Source: Bogoriella caseilytica (GTDB taxonomy: Bacteria; Actinomycetota; Actinomycetes; Actinomycetales; Actinomycetaceae). From it: a stretch of DNA of 64,000 bases. The DNA lies in NCBI RefSeq assembly GCF_003752405.1, contig NZ_RKHK01000001.1, forward strand, positions 1,240,001 to 1,304,000, in the 5' to 3' direction. The position numbers were made by a program, and so were the translations under genes. Below, piece by piece: positions 16,980-26,893 of this stretch (the stretch's first letter is position 1; each line of letters starts with the position of its first letter). The notes beneath the pieces were generated by a model, which did not search any database, was not told the origin of the DNA, and saw only the letters and a list, made by a program, of their open reading frames with translations.

Positions 16980-19145
16980 TCACTCCTCGGTGCGTACCTC
17001 CAGAAGCAACCGCTGCTCGGGGTTGAGCTGGGGCAGCTGGATCCCGGTGGTGGCGAGCACCCGGCCGGGCAGCGTCGTGCCCTCGAGCCACCATGCCGTT
17101 CGTGCCTCCGTGGGGGCAGCGTCAGCGCCGCCGGGCAGCAGTGGTCTCACGCGGTAGCGTCGCTCGGGATCGAGCCCGGGCAGTCGCACCATGCCAGGCG
17201 TGGTGAAGGGGGAGGTGCGCAGTGCCGTCAGGGCGTAGAGGGCGCGCTCCTGATCGGCCCCGACGACGCCCTGCAGGGTCAGGGACTCGTCCGGGTGGTC
17301 GGCGTGGACCACCGAGCCGGAGTGCAGCAACTCGCGGTTCTGCCGGTAGAGGGCGATCCAGTCACCGAGCCGGCTGAGCTCCTCCTCGGTCGCGCTGGTG
17401 AGGTCCCATTCGATGCCCATGTGGGAGAAGAAGGCGGTCGAGGCGCGGAAGTCGATGCTGTGGTGGCGCCCGGTGGTGTGGTTGACGGTGGAGGCCACGT
17501 GAGAACCCACCAGTTCCGGGGGCAGCAGCAGGGAGGTTCCCGCCTCGATCTGCTGGCGTTCGAGCGGGTCGATACAGTCCGAGGCCCACACGCGCACGCA
17601 CCGTTCCATCACGCCGAGGTCGATCCTGCCGCCGCCGGAAGAACAGGACTCGATCTCCAGCCCGGGCTTCGCTGCGAGGAGTTCGTCCATCAGGTGATAG
17701 ACCGCTCGGGTCTGCTCGTGCACCACCGCGCGGCCGCTGGCCTGGTTGCCGGGCTCGGTGAGATCGCGGTTGTAATCCCACTTGATGTAGCTGATCGGGT
17801 ATTCCTCCACGATGGCCAGCATCTGATCACGCACGTGGGCGTAGGCCTCCGGGATGGTCAGGTCGAGCACTTGCTGCTGGCGGGCCTCCAGCGGCCAGCG
17901 CTCGGGCCGCGCGGCCAGGATCCACTCCGGGTGGGCACGGGCGAGCTCGGAATCAGGGTTGACCATCTCGGGTTCGAACCACAGGCCGAACTCCATGCCG
18001 AGGCCACGCACGTGGTCGACGAGCGGCCAGAGCCCGTGGGGCCAGACCTCGGGCGAGACCACCCAGTCGCCCAGACCGGAGCTGTCATCACGCCGCGATC
18101 CGAACCAGCCGTCATCGAGGACGTAGCGCTCCACGCCCAGCGACGCCGCGACATCCGCGAGCTGCTTGAGTTTCTCGAGGTCGTGATCGAAGTAGACGGC
18201 CTCCCACACGTTGATCTGCACCGGGCGCGGCGAGGTCGGATGTTCCGGGCGCTGTCGCAGGTACTGGTGGAATCGCCCGGCCATCTCATCGAGCCCGTCG
18301 CCGTGACTGAAGTAGAGCCACGGGCCGGTGTAGGTCTCATCCCGCCCCAGCTGAACCTCGCCCGCGTGGAGCAGCTCGCCGCCGGCGAGCAGGGCGACGG
18401 CGTGATGATGCCGCTCGGCGTAGAGCCTGGTGTTGCCGGACCATCCCACGTGCAGGGCGCGGATCTCGCCGCTGCGCCAGCCGAAGCCGGTCGGCCCGGC
18501 CGCCATGAGGGAGGAGACATCGAGCGCGCGGGCGCGCCGGTTCTCACGCAGATGGGTGCCGAGGGTGAAGGCGTGGCGCTGCGGCGAGCGTTCGCGCGCC
18601 CAACGGCCGGTGAAGTCGAGGATCTCCTGCGCCTCGGTGGGCACCGGGAGGTTCAGATCGAGGCTGTGTAGCGAGAAAGCCCGGTCCTCCCGGTTGGTCA
18701 CCGCAGCCCGCATACGCGCCAGACCGGAGGAGCTCAGCTCGATCTCCAGGGTCAGATCCAGTCCGCTCGGAGCATCGGTGGCTGTGATGACGGCCCGCTC
18801 CGCCATGGAGAACCCATCGCCTGCCGCGTGCTCGATCGCGGTGACACGGAAGGCGGTGGAGAAATCGGCGCCCTCACGATGGCCGGTCAGGCCCGGTGTC
18901 CCCGGCCACCCGGCCGACTGCTCGGCCAGCACGCTCAGGTGGACCGCGGCGTCCACCTGGGCCGCCCCTGCAGGCGGGCGCGCCGCCAGCCGGAGATGCT
19001 CGATGTCGTGCTCCGTGATCGCACCGAGGGAGTGGCCCCAGTGCAGCACGCGAGGCAGGTGTCCCTCCGCGCAGTCCAGGAGCAGCGACACGCCGGCGGC
19101 CTGCAGATGCACGTGGTCGGGGAGCGCGTGGGAGGGGGTGGTCAC
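16980..19145 (-). CDS. Alpha-galactosidase, GH36
   Basis: 721 residues, the normal length for bacterial GH36 enzymes; hydrolyses alpha-1,6-galactosides such as melibiose and raffinose. The nucleophile Asp is in YIKWDYNRDL (about residue 457) and the acid/base Asp in RVWASDCIDP (about 522). The SCSSGGGRIDLG motif between them and EPEMVNPDS upstream are characteristic. There is no signal peptide, so it acts in the cytosol on imported sugar. No transporter or LacI-type regulator is next to it, which is unusual for such a gene. Confidence 0.95.
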   Translation of the reverse strand: MTTPSHALPDHVHLQAAGVSLLLDCAEGHLPRVLHWGHSLGAITEHDIEHLRLAARPPAGAAQVDAAVHLSVLAEQSAGWPGTPGLTGHREGADFSTAFRVTAIEHAAGDGFSMAERAVITATDAPSGLDLTLEIELSSSGLARMRAAVTNREDRAFSLHSLDLNLPVPTEAQEILDFTGRWARERSPQRHAFTLGTHLRENRRARALDVSSLMAAGPTGFGWRSGEIRALHVGWSGNTRLYAERHHHAVALLAGGELLHAGEVQLGRDETYTGPWLYFSHGDGLDEMAGRFHQYLRQRPEHPTSPRPVQINVWEAVYFDHDLEKLKQLADVAASLGVERYVLDDGWFGSRRDDSSGLGDWVVSPEVWPHGLWPLVDHVRGLGMEFGLWFEPEMVNPDSELARAHPEWILAARPERWPLEARQQQVLDLTIPEAYAHVRDQMLAIVEEYPISYIKWDYNRDLTEPGNQASGRAVVHEQTRAVYHLMDELLAAKPGLEIESCSSGGGRIDLGVMERCVRVWASDCIDPLERQQIEAGTSLLLPPELVGSHVASTVNHTTGRHHSIDFRASTAFFSHMGIEWDLTSATEEELSRLGDWIALYRQNRELLHSGSVVHADHPDESLTLQGVVGADQERALYALTALRTSPFTTPGMVRLPGLDPERRYRVRPLLPGGADAAPTEARTAWWLEGTTLPGRVLATTGIQLPQLNPEQRLLLEVRTEE

Positions 19146-19291
19146 AGGTCAACTCCTTCGTCGGTGAACACATCGTGGCAGCGCGGGAAAGCCCAGTTCA
19201 CACGCTACGCGCGGAGCTCGCGGCCCGGGATGCAGCTGACACTGCCACGCCCTACGGTCAGAAGACGGGCTCGCCCGGATGGGAGGACCAG

Positions 19292-19579
19292 ATGAACGAC
19301 AAGGAGCGCGACGCCGACCGCGAGCGCTACCGCCGCGGCCTGCCCGATCACCATGATCCGACGGCCGGCATCGGCGGTGCACCACCGGCACGTAGCGCGC
19401 TGACCCTTCGGCTGATCCTGGCGAATCTCGGCTTCGTGCTCGCCGTGATCTTCGGGGTCTTCGCCTGGACCCGTGACTTCCCGCTCGTCGTGGTCATCGT
19501 CAGCGGAGTCATCGCTCTGATCGCCGCGATCAACAGCGCGGTCGTGACGCGCCGCAAGCTGCGCGGCGAGCCCGGCTGA
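19292..19579 (+). CDS. Small two-helix membrane protein
   Basis: 95 residues from the ATG at 19292, with GGAGGA seven bases upstream. The N-terminal 35 residues are charged (MNDKERDADRERYRRG). Two membrane helices follow (about 38-60 and 64-85), joined by a short WTRDFP loop, with a basic C-terminus. No family assigned. It is convergent with sufE, four bases apart, and runs divergently from the alpha-galactosidase. Confidence 0.75.
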   Translation: MNDKERDADRERYRRGLPDHHDPTAGIGGAPPARSALTLRLILANLGFVLAVIFGVFAWTRDFPLVVVIVSGVIALIAAINSAVVTRRKLRGEPG

Positions 19580-19583
19580 CCGG

Positions 19584-20036
19584 CTAGAGCCCGGCCTTCT
19601 CGCGCACCTGGCGCTGGATGCGGCCGAGCATTCCCGCCATGCCCCGCAGGCGAAGCGGGCTGATCGCTTGGGTGAGGCCGAGCCGCTCCGAGACGTCGCC
19701 CGGCAGGCCCACGATCTCGCCGGCCGTGAGGCCGTTGAGCCCTTCGTGCAGGATGCCTGCGAAACCCCGCGTGGTCGGGGCCTCGGCCGGGGCGGAGAAG
19801 AACAGCTCCGTGACGGCCTCCGGTCCCGTGCCCTCGACCTCGGCGACGAGGAAGATCGGCGATTGGCACTCCGGTACCGGCTCCAGCAGCTCGGGGTGCT
19901 CGGCGTAGCGCTCGGGCAGAGCTGGGAGCGATCGCGAGAAGTCCAGCAGGAGCTGGATCCGCTCGGGTTCCGGCATGGCCTGGAAGTCGTCCACCACTGC
20001 CGCGAGGGGAGCCGGGAGGGTGCCGGGGGAGGTCAT
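19584..20036 (-). CDS. sufE: SufE-family sulfur acceptor
   Basis: 150 residues. SufE takes persulfide sulfur from a cysteine desulfurase for Fe-S cluster assembly. The acceptor Cys57 is in PVPECQSP, and the following beta strand and FFSAPAEAPTTRGFAGIL are typical. In mycobacteria a SufE-like gene directly follows a sulfurtransferase gene; here a sulfurtransferase on the same strand lies about 4 kb away, with an ABC transporter/two-component operon in between. No desulfurase is in the window. Confidence 0.88.
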   Translation of the reverse strand: MTSPGTLPAPLAAVVDDFQAMPEPERIQLLLDFSRSLPALPERYAEHPELLEPVPECQSPIFLVAEVEGTGPEAVTELFFSAPAEAPTTRGFAGILHEGLNGLTAGEIVGLPGDVSERLGLTQAISPLRLRGMAGMLGRIQRQVREKAGL

Positions 20037-20113
20037 GGAACCAGCCTAGGCGAGGCCACCGCGGACACGCACCCGCCCGCTCGATCCCGTACCCGGCCTC
20101 GCGGTGTCCCTGG

Positions 20114-20812
20114 TCATTCCCGGCCCACCAGTCCGGCACGAAACGCGATGATGACGGCGTGGACACGGTCTCTGGCGCCGAGCTTCAGGAGGATGCGCCC
20201 GACATGGCCCTTCACCGTCGATTCGGCCAGGAACATCGCCGCTTGGATCTCTCTGTTGGTGTGGCCGCGGCCGATGGCAGTGAGGATTTCCCGCTCCCGT
20301 TCGGTGAGTTGATCGACAAGCACCCGTGCGGCCGCCTGCTGATCCGAGTTCCCGTCGGCGGGCTCCCGTGATCCGATCCCGGGGTCGGTGAGCCGGTGCA
20401 GGAGGCGCCGGGTGGCGCTCGGGGCGAGCACCGCATCCCCTGAGGCCACCGCTCGGATCCCGGCCAGCAACTCCGCCGGTTCGGCATCCTTGGTCAGGAA
20501 CCCGCTCGCGCCGGCCTGCACGCCGTCCAGGACGTACTCATCGACGTCGAACGTCGTCAGCAGCAGCACGCGCGGACCGGCGGCGCTGCCCTCTCTCCCC
20601 CCGGTGATGTGCGCGGTCGCGGCGATGCCATCCATGCCCGGCATCCGGATGTCCATCAACACCACGTCGGGATTCAGCTCCGAGACCAACCGGACCGCCT
20701 CGACGCCGTCAGCGGCCTCGCCCGCGACGTCGATGTCCGGTTGGCTCGAGAGGAACATGAGCATGCCCATGCGCTGCAGGGCTTGGTCATCGACGAGGAG
20801 GACGCGGATCAC
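20114..20812 (-). CDS. NarL-family response regulator
   Basis: 232 residues from a GTG at 20812 that overlaps the kinase stop (GTGA). The receiver has the acidic pair at 8-9, the phospho-acceptor Asp54 in VVLMDIRMPG and Lys in FLTKDAEP. The LuxR-type helix-turn-helix is near the C-terminus (LTEREREILTAIGRGHTNREI). A longer open frame through the kinase gene exists but is a shadow. It is the last gene of the operon encoding ABC ATPase, permease, kinase and regulator, and likely controls that operon. Confidence 0.93.
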   Translation of the reverse strand: MIRVLLVDDQALQRMGMLMFLSSQPDIDVAGEAADGVEAVRLVSELNPDVVLMDIRMPGMDGIAATAHITGGREGSAAGPRVLLLTTFDVDEYVLDGVQAGASGFLTKDAEPAELLAGIRAVASGDAVLAPSATRRLLHRLTDPGIGSREPADGNSDQQAAARVLVDQLTEREREILTAIGRGHTNREIQAAMFLAESTVKGHVGRILLKLGARDRVHAVIIAFRAGLVGRE

Positions 20813-22038
20813 GACTGCTCCCCGTCCAGGCCCGTCAAGGCGCCGGACTCTGGAGCGTCGGGCACGCCGGCGGGGATCGTGGCCCTGACCCGCCAGCCGT
20901 TGCCGTGCGGACCGGCTTCGAGTGACCCTCCGTACGCTTCGGACCGCTCCCGCATACCCACGATCCCCTGGCACTCGGCGAGCCTGGATGATCCCGGATC
21001 GCTGAGGGCTCCCGGCGCTGCGCCAGGGATACGGGCGCCGTCGTCCTCCACGGTGACGGCGAGGACATCCCGTTCCAGGGTGAGGGTGACCCGCGAGCCG
21101 GCCTGCGGTCCGGCATGGCGGAGTGTGTTGGTCAGCGACTCCTGCACGATCCGGTAGGCAGCGAGTTGCCGTCCGGCCGAGAGGCCCGCCAGCGGTCCCA
21201 GGCGTTCGAAGTTGACCTGCAGACCGGCAGTGCGGAAGGAGTCGATGAGCCCCTCCACCTCGGCGACCCCGGGCGGCGGGGTCAGAGCCACTCCCCCCAC
21301 GCTGCGGTCCTGGCGCAGCACGCTCAGCACTCTCCGCACCTCCCGAGCCGAGGACCGGCTCGTCGCTCCGATGGCGTGGAAGGCCTCTTCTGCCCGGGCC
21401 GGCTGAGTACGCACGGAGACCGCCCCGCCGGTCGCCAGAGAGGTCATCACCGAGAGGTTGTGGCCGATGATGTCGTGCATCTCCTGCGCAATGCGCGAAC
21501 GTTCGGCGACGACCGCGGCCCGGGCGGCCTCCGCCTGTTGTGCGTGGACCTGCTCGCGACGGCCGTGGATCTGCAGGCCGAGCAGGTAGGAGGCAGCCGC
21601 CATGGCCAGGACGGCCACGGCAGTGGGCAGCCGATGGGGCATATCGGCGGACTCGGTGACAGGGACGGCCAGCGCGATTCCCGTGGCTCCCGCCGTGACG
21701 ATCCCGGCCCATAGCGGGGAGCGCGAGGCCTCCCGCAGTCCGAGATTGAACAGCATGATCCATAGGGCCAGAAAACCCCACGGCAACGCTGCCTCCACGA
21801 GCAAAGCGGTCGCTGTCGTCAGCAGCAACACGAAGAAGCCCACCATTAAGGCACCGAACGGAAACCGCCGCCGGAAAATCGCGGCACCATGCAATAGAAC
21901 TAAGGCGATGAGAGCGACAGCGTCCGGCTGACTGGTGGCGTAGAGGCAGACAGTCAGGGTCAGAACCGGCAGGCCGATATCCCACCACAGCGGCCGGCGC
22001 TGGTCGAGATCCCGCGCCCGTTGCAGCAGTTCGGCCAT
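20809..22038 (-). CDS. Sensor histidine kinase (HisKA_3 type)
   Basis: 409 residues. Four to six membrane helices fill residues 20-155 with short loops and no large extracellular domain, as in intramembrane-sensing kinases. The dimerisation box holds His188 (RIAQEMHDIIGHNLSVM), followed by the ATP-binding domain with GIVGMRERSEAYGG. The partner regulator overlaps its end, and the ABC permease ends four bases upstream. Such kinases often sense the transport process of the linked ABC exporter. Confidence 0.93.
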   Translation of the reverse strand: MAELLQRARDLDQRRPLWWDIGLPVLTLTVCLYATSQPDAVALIALVLLHGAAIFRRRFPFGALMVGFFVLLLTTATALLVEAALPWGFLALWIMLFNLGLREASRSPLWAGIVTAGATGIALAVPVTESADMPHRLPTAVAVLAMAAASYLLGLQIHGRREQVHAQQAEAARAAVVAERSRIAQEMHDIIGHNLSVMTSLATGGAVSVRTQPARAEEAFHAIGATSRSSAREVRRVLSVLRQDRSVGGVALTPPPGVAEVEGLIDSFRTAGLQVNFERLGPLAGLSAGRQLAAYRIVQESLTNTLRHAGPQAGSRVTLTLERDVLAVTVEDDGARIPGAAPGALSDPGSSRLAECQGIVGMRERSEAYGGSLEAGPHGNGWRVRATIPAGVPDAPESGALTGLDGEQS

Positions 22039-22042
22039 CTCT

Positions 22043-22885
22043 CTATCGTCCCACGTCGCGGGTCTTCAGCAGCCACCAACCGGCACCACCCAGCACCGTT
22101 AGCCACCCGAGAAGAACGACCGCAGCGGTTCCTGGCCCGTAGGAATCCTCGGCGATTCCCGCGGCGCTGAACACCTGGATGGCAGCCAAGGGCATGAAAT
22201 CAAAAACGCCGTGCAGAGACTCGGGAAGGAACGTGGGAAGGATCTGCGGGCCCATCTGGAAGAGACCGAAGTATAGGGCGATGGCACCGGCCGCATTGCG
22301 CACGAGGATCCCCAGTGCAATGCCGAAGACCACCCCGTAGGGCAGGATGAGGGTTCCCGCCAGCATTCCCCAGAAGATGTCTGGGTGAAAAGGGCTGAGC
22401 CCTTGCGCGGCGGGAATGGTCCCGGTGATCTGCACGAGGGCGTACAGCACGGCGGTGCAGAAGCCGGCCAGCACTGTCGCGACAGCACAGGCCGAGGCGG
22501 CCTTGGCGATTAGAACCCCCGTGCGTCGTGGTGCGGCCACCATGGTGGAGCGGATGGAACCACTGCTGTACTCACTGGTGACGCTCAGTACCCCGAAGAT
22601 CACCAGGACCAGCATTCCCACCGGGTAGATGGCGGTCCAGCCGAAGGGAATGTGCCCGCCCTGGCCCCCGAGCACCTCACCGTCGATGATCATGTACGAG
22701 CAGAGTCCCAGCACCACGACGAAGGCCGCTGCGAAGGTGATCCAGAGAGAACGCACGGAGCGCACCTTGGTGAGTTCAGCCTTCAGCAGACCCATGGCCG
22801 TGACGCGGCTGCCGTGGAGATCGCCGGCAACGGCATCGGGGATGGCAGCTGGGGCCCGGTGCCCCCTCGTGGCAGCGGCGCTCAT
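22043..22885 (-). CDS. ABC exporter permease (ABC-2 type)
   Basis: 280 residues with six predicted membrane helices starting near residue 45. The layout, a short N-terminus, a first helix, then a long loop (VTSEYSSGSIRSTM) and five more helices, is that of ABC-2 permeases of lantibiotic-immunity or bacitracin-resistance type. The conserved SSGSIRSTM patch contacts the ATPase. The ATG overlaps the ATPase stop. Substrate is unknown, probably an antimicrobial peptide or hydrophobic drug. Confidence 0.9.
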   Translation of the reverse strand: MSAAATRGHRAPAAIPDAVAGDLHGSRVTAMGLLKAELTKVRSVRSLWITFAAAFVVVLGLCSYMIIDGEVLGGQGGHIPFGWTAIYPVGMLVLVIFGVLSVTSEYSSGSIRSTMVAAPRRTGVLIAKAASACAVATVLAGFCTAVLYALVQITGTIPAAQGLSPFHPDIFWGMLAGTLILPYGVVFGIALGILVRNAAGAIALYFGLFQMGPQILPTFLPESLHGVFDFMPLAAIQVFSAAGIAEDSYGPGTAAVVLLGWLTVLGGAGWWLLKTRDVGR

Positions 22886-23796
22886 CGGTTGGTCCCCTCG
22901 GTGTTGTACTCGACAGAGTTCTGGGTGATCGTCATGAACGCTTCCTCCAGCGTCAGGCCATGGGCGCTGAGCTCATGGAGGATCGCCCCTTCTGCAGAGG
23001 CGATCTCGCCGATCTCGGCGGCGGTGCGGCCGCTGACCTCCAGGCGATGCTGTTCGGTGGAGGCGACAGTGACCCCCGGGCCCTGCAGCGCGGTGGCGAG
23101 GCGCCCGGCATCGGGGGTGGTGACCCGGACCGTGCTCGGTCCGGCCGAGGCGAGGACGTCCTCGACCGTTCCCGAGGCGAGCATCTTTCCTTGACCGATG
23201 ACCACCAGGTCCTCCGCGATCAGGGCCAGTTCGCTCATCAGGTGCGAGGACAGGAAGACGGTACGGCCCTCGAGCGCGAGGCGAGTGAGCAGGCGCCGCA
23301 TCCAGAGGACGCCGTCGGGGTCCAGGCCGTTGACCGGCTCGTCGAGCACCAGCACCTCGGGATCGCCGAGCAGGGCTGCGGCGACGCCGAGGCGCTGGCC
23401 CATACCCAGTGAGAACCCGCCGGCTCGGCGCCCGGCCACGCTGCCGAGCCCCACCATGTCCAGCAGATGGTGCACACGCGCCCGGGGGATGTTGTTGCTC
23501 TGAGCCAGAGCCAGCAGGTGGTGGTAGGCGGTGCGGCCAGGGTGGACGGCCCGGGCGTCCAGCATGACACCGACGTGCCGCAAGGGATCCGGCAGGTCGG
23601 AGTATCGCTGACCCCCCACGCTGATGTGCCCATCGGTGGGTCTGTCGAGCCCCACCAGCATGCGCATGGTCGTCGACTTCCCGGCGCCGTTCGGTCCGAG
23701 GAAACCCGTGACGACGCCGGGGCGGACGAGGAACGACAGGTCCTCCACGGCGGTCTTCTCGCCGTAGCGTTTGGTGAGGTGCTCCGAGATGATCAC
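22882..23796 (-). CDS. ABC exporter ATP-binding protein
   Basis: 304 residues from the GTG at 23796 (protein starts VIISEHLTKRYGEKTAVEDL). Longer starts exist up to 23886 but lie before the conserved beginning. Walker A GPNGAGKS, a signature region in the LGMGQRLGVA form, and Walker B LVLDEPVNGLDP are all present, together with the C-terminal accessory region common to drug and lantibiotic exporters. First gene of the four-gene operon; it overlaps the permease start by four bases. Confidence 0.92.
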   Translation of the reverse strand: MIISEHLTKRYGEKTAVEDLSFLVRPGVVTGFLGPNGAGKSTTMRMLVGLDRPTDGHISVGGQRYSDLPDPLRHVGVMLDARAVHPGRTAYHHLLALAQSNNIPRARVHHLLDMVGLGSVAGRRAGGFSLGMGQRLGVAAALLGDPEVLVLDEPVNGLDPDGVLWMRRLLTRLALEGRTVFLSSHLMSELALIAEDLVVIGQGKMLASGTVEDVLASAGPSTVRVTTPDAGRLATALQGPGVTVASTEQHRLEVSGRTAAEIGEIASAEGAILHELSAHGLTLEEAFMTITQNSVEYNTEGTNR

Positions 23797-23955
23797 CGAA
23801 CTGACGCTACGGGCGGCGCATCTGGGGCACATCGGCCCCGGGTACGGACCCGTGGGGGCCTTGCGGTACCGCGGTCTGGCATCCACGGTACGGAGCCGCC
23901 GATGCCCGTCCCTGCGCCGGTGGCCACGTGCGGCGGCGCCTGCCTGTGATCGAGA

Positions 23956-23983
23956 CGGCGCGGCCGGGCATTCGACCGCGCCG
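23956..23983 (-). terminator. Hairpin after sulfurtransferase
   Basis: Inverted arms CGGCGCGG (23956-23963) and CCGCGCCG (23976-23983) lie 9 bases beyond the sulfurtransferase stop on the minus strand. No strong U-run follows. It probably separates this gene from the ABC operon downstream. Confidence 0.5.
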
Positions 23984-23991
23984 CTCGTGCC

Positions 23992-24891
23992 TTACTTCCC
24001 CGGGACCTCTCCGGGCTCGGAGCCGACGGCGATCGGCACCCGGACGGCGTTGCCCCATTCTGTCCAGGAGCCGTCGTAGTTCTTCACGTCCTCGAAGCCG
24101 AGGAGGTGCTTGAGCACGAACCAGGTGTGGCTGGAGCGTTCGCCGATCCGGCAGTAGGCGATGACCGGCTCGGAGTCCTGGAGCGACTGGTCCTGCAGGT
24201 AGATCTGCTCGAGTTCCGCGCGGCTGCGGAACGTGCCGTCCTCATTCGCGGCCTTGGCCCACGGCACCGACTTGGCGCCGGGGATATGACCACCCCGGAG
24301 CGAGGCCTCCTGGGGGAAGTCGGGCAGGTGGGTGGTCTCCCCGGTGTACTCCGCGGGCGAGCGCACGTCCACGAGTTGCCCGCCGAGGAAGGCGAGCACG
24401 TCATCGCGATAGGCGCGGATCGGAGCGTCGTCGCGCTCGATGACGGGGTAGTCGGTGGGCTCCGGGCTGGGCACCTCGGTGGTCACCTCGCGGCCTTCGG
24501 CCTGCCACACGGCACGGCCGCCATCGAGCAAGCGGACATCCGGGTGGCCGAAGAGGCTGAAGACCCAGAGCGCGTAGGCCGCCCACCAGTTGTTGCGGTC
24601 GCCGTAGAAGACCACGGTGTCCTCGCGTGAGATGCCCTTGTCCGAGAGCAGTTTCGCGAAGCCTTCGCCGTCGAGGTAGTCGCGGGTGACCGGGTCATTG
24701 AGCTCGGTGTGCCAGTCGATCTTGACCGCACCGGGAATGTGCCCGGTGTCGTAGAGGAGCACGTCCTCGTTGGACTCGACGACCACCAGCCCGGGGGCCC
24801 CGAGGTGCTCGGCGAGCCACTCGGTGGAGACGAGGCGCTCGGGATGGGCATAGGTCGCGAACTTGGGATGGTTGTCCTGCGGCAGTGCCAT
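23992..24891 (-). CDS. Sulfurtransferase with two rhodanese domains
   Basis: 299 residues from the ATG at 24891, with GGAGGA six bases upstream; the longer open frame is not needed. Two rhodanese domains: an inactive N-terminal one (about 20-130) and an active C-terminal one (about 160-285) with the catalytic Cys in [13 protein letters not shown] at about residue 246. It transfers sulfane sulfur from thiosulfate or 3-mercaptopyruvate. The CRIGERS loop is typical of actinobacterial CysA/SseA proteins. See the split from sufE. Confidence 0.93.
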   Translation of the reverse strand: MALPQDNHPKFATYAHPERLVSTEWLAEHLGAPGLVVVESNEDVLLYDTGHIPGAVKIDWHTELNDPVTRDYLDGEGFAKLLSDKGISREDTVVFYGDRNNWWAAYALWVFSLFGHPDVRLLDGGRAVWQAEGREVTTEVPSPEPTDYPVIERDDAPIRAYRDDVLAFLGGQLVDVRSPAEYTGETTHLPDFPQEASLRGGHIPGAKSVPWAKAANEDGTFRSRAELEQIYLQDQSLQDSEPVIAYCRIGERSSHTWFVLKHLLGFEDVKNYDGSWTEWGNAVRVPIAVGSEPGEVPGK

Positions 24892-25028
24892 GATTCCTCC
24901 TGGACGTGCAGCTGGTGGGTGAGGGACCACGTGGGTCCGCCGGTGCTTCCCAGTCTGACGGGCCGGGCCACGGCCCACATCCGCGCGGCGGCTGTGTCCA
25001 CGATCCGGACTACCGCAGGGAGCCGTCG

Positions 25029-25616
25029 CTAGGCAGCCACGGCGAAGCTCGCGGCGAGCCACGCGCAGGCGAGGATCAGTGTTCCCTTCTGGACCAGGCC
25101 AGTCCAGGCAGCATCCTTCTCCCACGCGCGGTTGAAGGCGGCGACGCCGGCGATGAGTCCCGCCGCCACCACCGCGGCGACAATGCGGGTCGCTCCGTGC
25201 TCACCGGTGAGGGCGAGCACCGCAGGCATGGCCGGCATGACGAAGAAGACCACCGCCCCGGCCGCGTCATGGCGGCGATGCGTGGCGGAGAAGTCCTCCG
25301 GATCATCCTGGGCCGTGCCGGGCGGATAGCCGCGCATCGGATCCATCGGGAAGCACCCCGACACCACCAGACCGAGACCGAAGACCCCGGTGGTTGCTGC
25401 AAGAGGGAGAGGCCCTGCAAGCGCGAGCCCGACAGATCCGAGGGCGATCGCCAAACCGCAGAGGATGAAGTTGGCGGTCTGCAGCCACCCGCGGGCACCG
25501 GTCGCCAGCGCGCTCACTGTGTGCCGCGCTGAGGAGTAACCGCTTCGCAGCCACCCGTCCACGAGAAACACCACCGGGAAGGCCAGTGCGCCCCCCGCTC
25601 CGATCCACAGCAACAT
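25029..25616 (-). CDS. DUF998-type membrane protein
   Basis: 195 residues from the ATG at 25616 (GGGAGAG upstream), with six predicted membrane helices. The segment [25 protein letters not shown] near the N-terminus and [15 protein letters not shown] in the middle are typical of DUF998, whose members have no firm function. The frame extends further upstream to 25709, but that part is basic and non-conserved in character. It is a single gene upstream of the sulfurtransferase on the same strand. Confidence 0.82.
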   Translation of the reverse strand: MLLWIGAGGALAFPVVFLVDGWLRSGYSSARHTVSALATGARGWLQTANFILCGLAIALGSVGLALAGPLPLAATTGVFGLGLVVSGCFPMDPMRGYPPGTAQDDPEDFSATHRRHDAAGAVVFFVMPAMPAVLALTGEHGATRIVAAVVAAGLIAGVAAFNRAWEKDAAWTGLVQKGTLILACAWLAASFAVAA

Positions 25617-25783
25617 CGTTCTCTCCCGCTCGGCCGACCGGCCCCGTCCGAGAACCGGTCTCCGACATCCCACCAACGTCTTCCGGTGAGCTGAAGTGCC
25701 GATAGTCATGGCCGGCGGCTGGCCTGCAGCGGGCCAGAGCGCGACGATCTCTACCTCGGGAGCGAGGTCGAGCTGGTGGGCGG

Positions 25784-26893
25784 CTACCTTCCCGCGGTCG
25801 CAGCCCTGGTGCCCCCCGCGGGGAAGAAACGCCTGAGTCCGAGCGCCACGTAGACCAGGCCGATGAGCACAGGGACCTCGATGAGCGGGCCGACCACGCC
25901 GGCGAGTGCCTGCCCGGAGGCTGCGCCGAAGGTGCCGATGGCCACCGCGATGGCGAGCTCGAAGTTATTACCCGCGGCGGTGAAGGCGAGCGTGGTGGTC
26001 CGGGCGTATCCGAGCCCGATCACCCGCCCCACCGCCATGCCGAGCACGAAGGTGACCACGAAGTAGATCAGCAGGGGCAGCGCGATCCGCACCACGTCGA
26101 CGGGCCGGGCGATGATCTGCTCGCCCTGGAGTGCGAAGAGCAGCACGATGGTGAACAGCAGGCCGTAGAGCGCCCAGGGCCCCAGCTTGGGCAGAAAGCG
26201 GCCCTCGTACCAGTCACGCCCCTTGGCGCGCTCGCCCAGGACGCGGGTGAGGAAGCCGGCGACCAGAGGTATGCCGAGGAAGACCAACACCGAGATGGAG
26301 ATTGCCCAGAAGGAGAACTGCGCGCTCGTGGTCTCCAGCCCCAGCCAGGTGGGCAGCAGCTGCAGGTAGAACCAGCCGAGGGCCGAGAAGGCGAGAACCT
26401 GGAACACGGAGTTCAGGGCCACCAGCACGGCGGCTGCCTCGCGGTCACCGCAGGCGAGGTCGTTCCAGATCAGCACCATGGCGATGCACCGGGCGAGCCC
26501 GACGATGATCAGGCCCGTGCGGTATTCGGGCAGATCGGGTAGGAACAGCCAGGCAAGCGCGAACATCAGCGCTGGGCCCACCAGCCAGTTCAGCGCGAGC
26601 GAGGCGATGATCAGCCGCTTGTCGCGGGCCACGCGGCCGGTCTCGTTGTAGCGGACCTTGGCCAGGACCGGGTACATCATGAGCAGCAGGCCGGCGGCGA
26701 TCGGCACCGAGACATTCCCGATCTCGACGGCGTGCAGCCAGGCGCCGACGGCTGGGACGAAGGCGCCGAGCGCCAGGCCGCCGGCCATGGCGGCCACGAT
26801 CCAGACCGGTAGGTACTTGTCGAGCGTGGAGAGCCTGGCCACCACCGCTGCGTCGTCGGGCACTGCGGGGCGCTGCTGGCTCGGCGCGCTCAC
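25784..26893 (-). CDS. acr3: ACR3-family arsenite efflux pump
   Basis: 369 residues from the GTG at 26893, overlapping the ArsC stop (GTGA). It has ten membrane helices. The essential Cys of ACR3 is in GLARCIAMVLIWNDLACGD (about residue 135-150), and the conserved NNFELAIAVAIG, with the helix-9 Glu, is near 310. It exports As(OH)3 across the membrane, using proton motive force. It is cotranscribed with the upstream arsenate reductase and divergent from the ArsR-ArsC fusion. Confidence 0.95.
   Translation of the reverse strand: MSAPSQQRPAVPDDAAVVARLSTLDKYLPVWIVAAMAGGLALGAFVPAVGAWLHAVEIGNVSVPIAAGLLLMMYPVLAKVRYNETGRVARDKRLIIASLALNWLVGPALMFALAWLFLPDLPEYRTGLIIVGLARCIAMVLIWNDLACGDREAAAVLVALNSVFQVLAFSALGWFYLQLLPTWLGLETTSAQFSFWAISISVLVFLGIPLVAGFLTRVLGERAKGRDWYEGRFLPKLGPWALYGLLFTIVLLFALQGEQIIARPVDVVRIALPLLIYFVVTFVLGMAVGRVIGLGYARTTTLAFTAAGNNFELAIAVAIGTFGAASGQALAGVVGPLIEVPVLIGLVYVALGLRRFFPAGGTRAATAGR

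Noticed and set aside
20114-21988. A 624-codon frame that would fuse a protein to the response regulator
   Set aside because: The upstream part is a shadow of the kinase gene; the regulator begins at the GTG overlapping the kinase stop.
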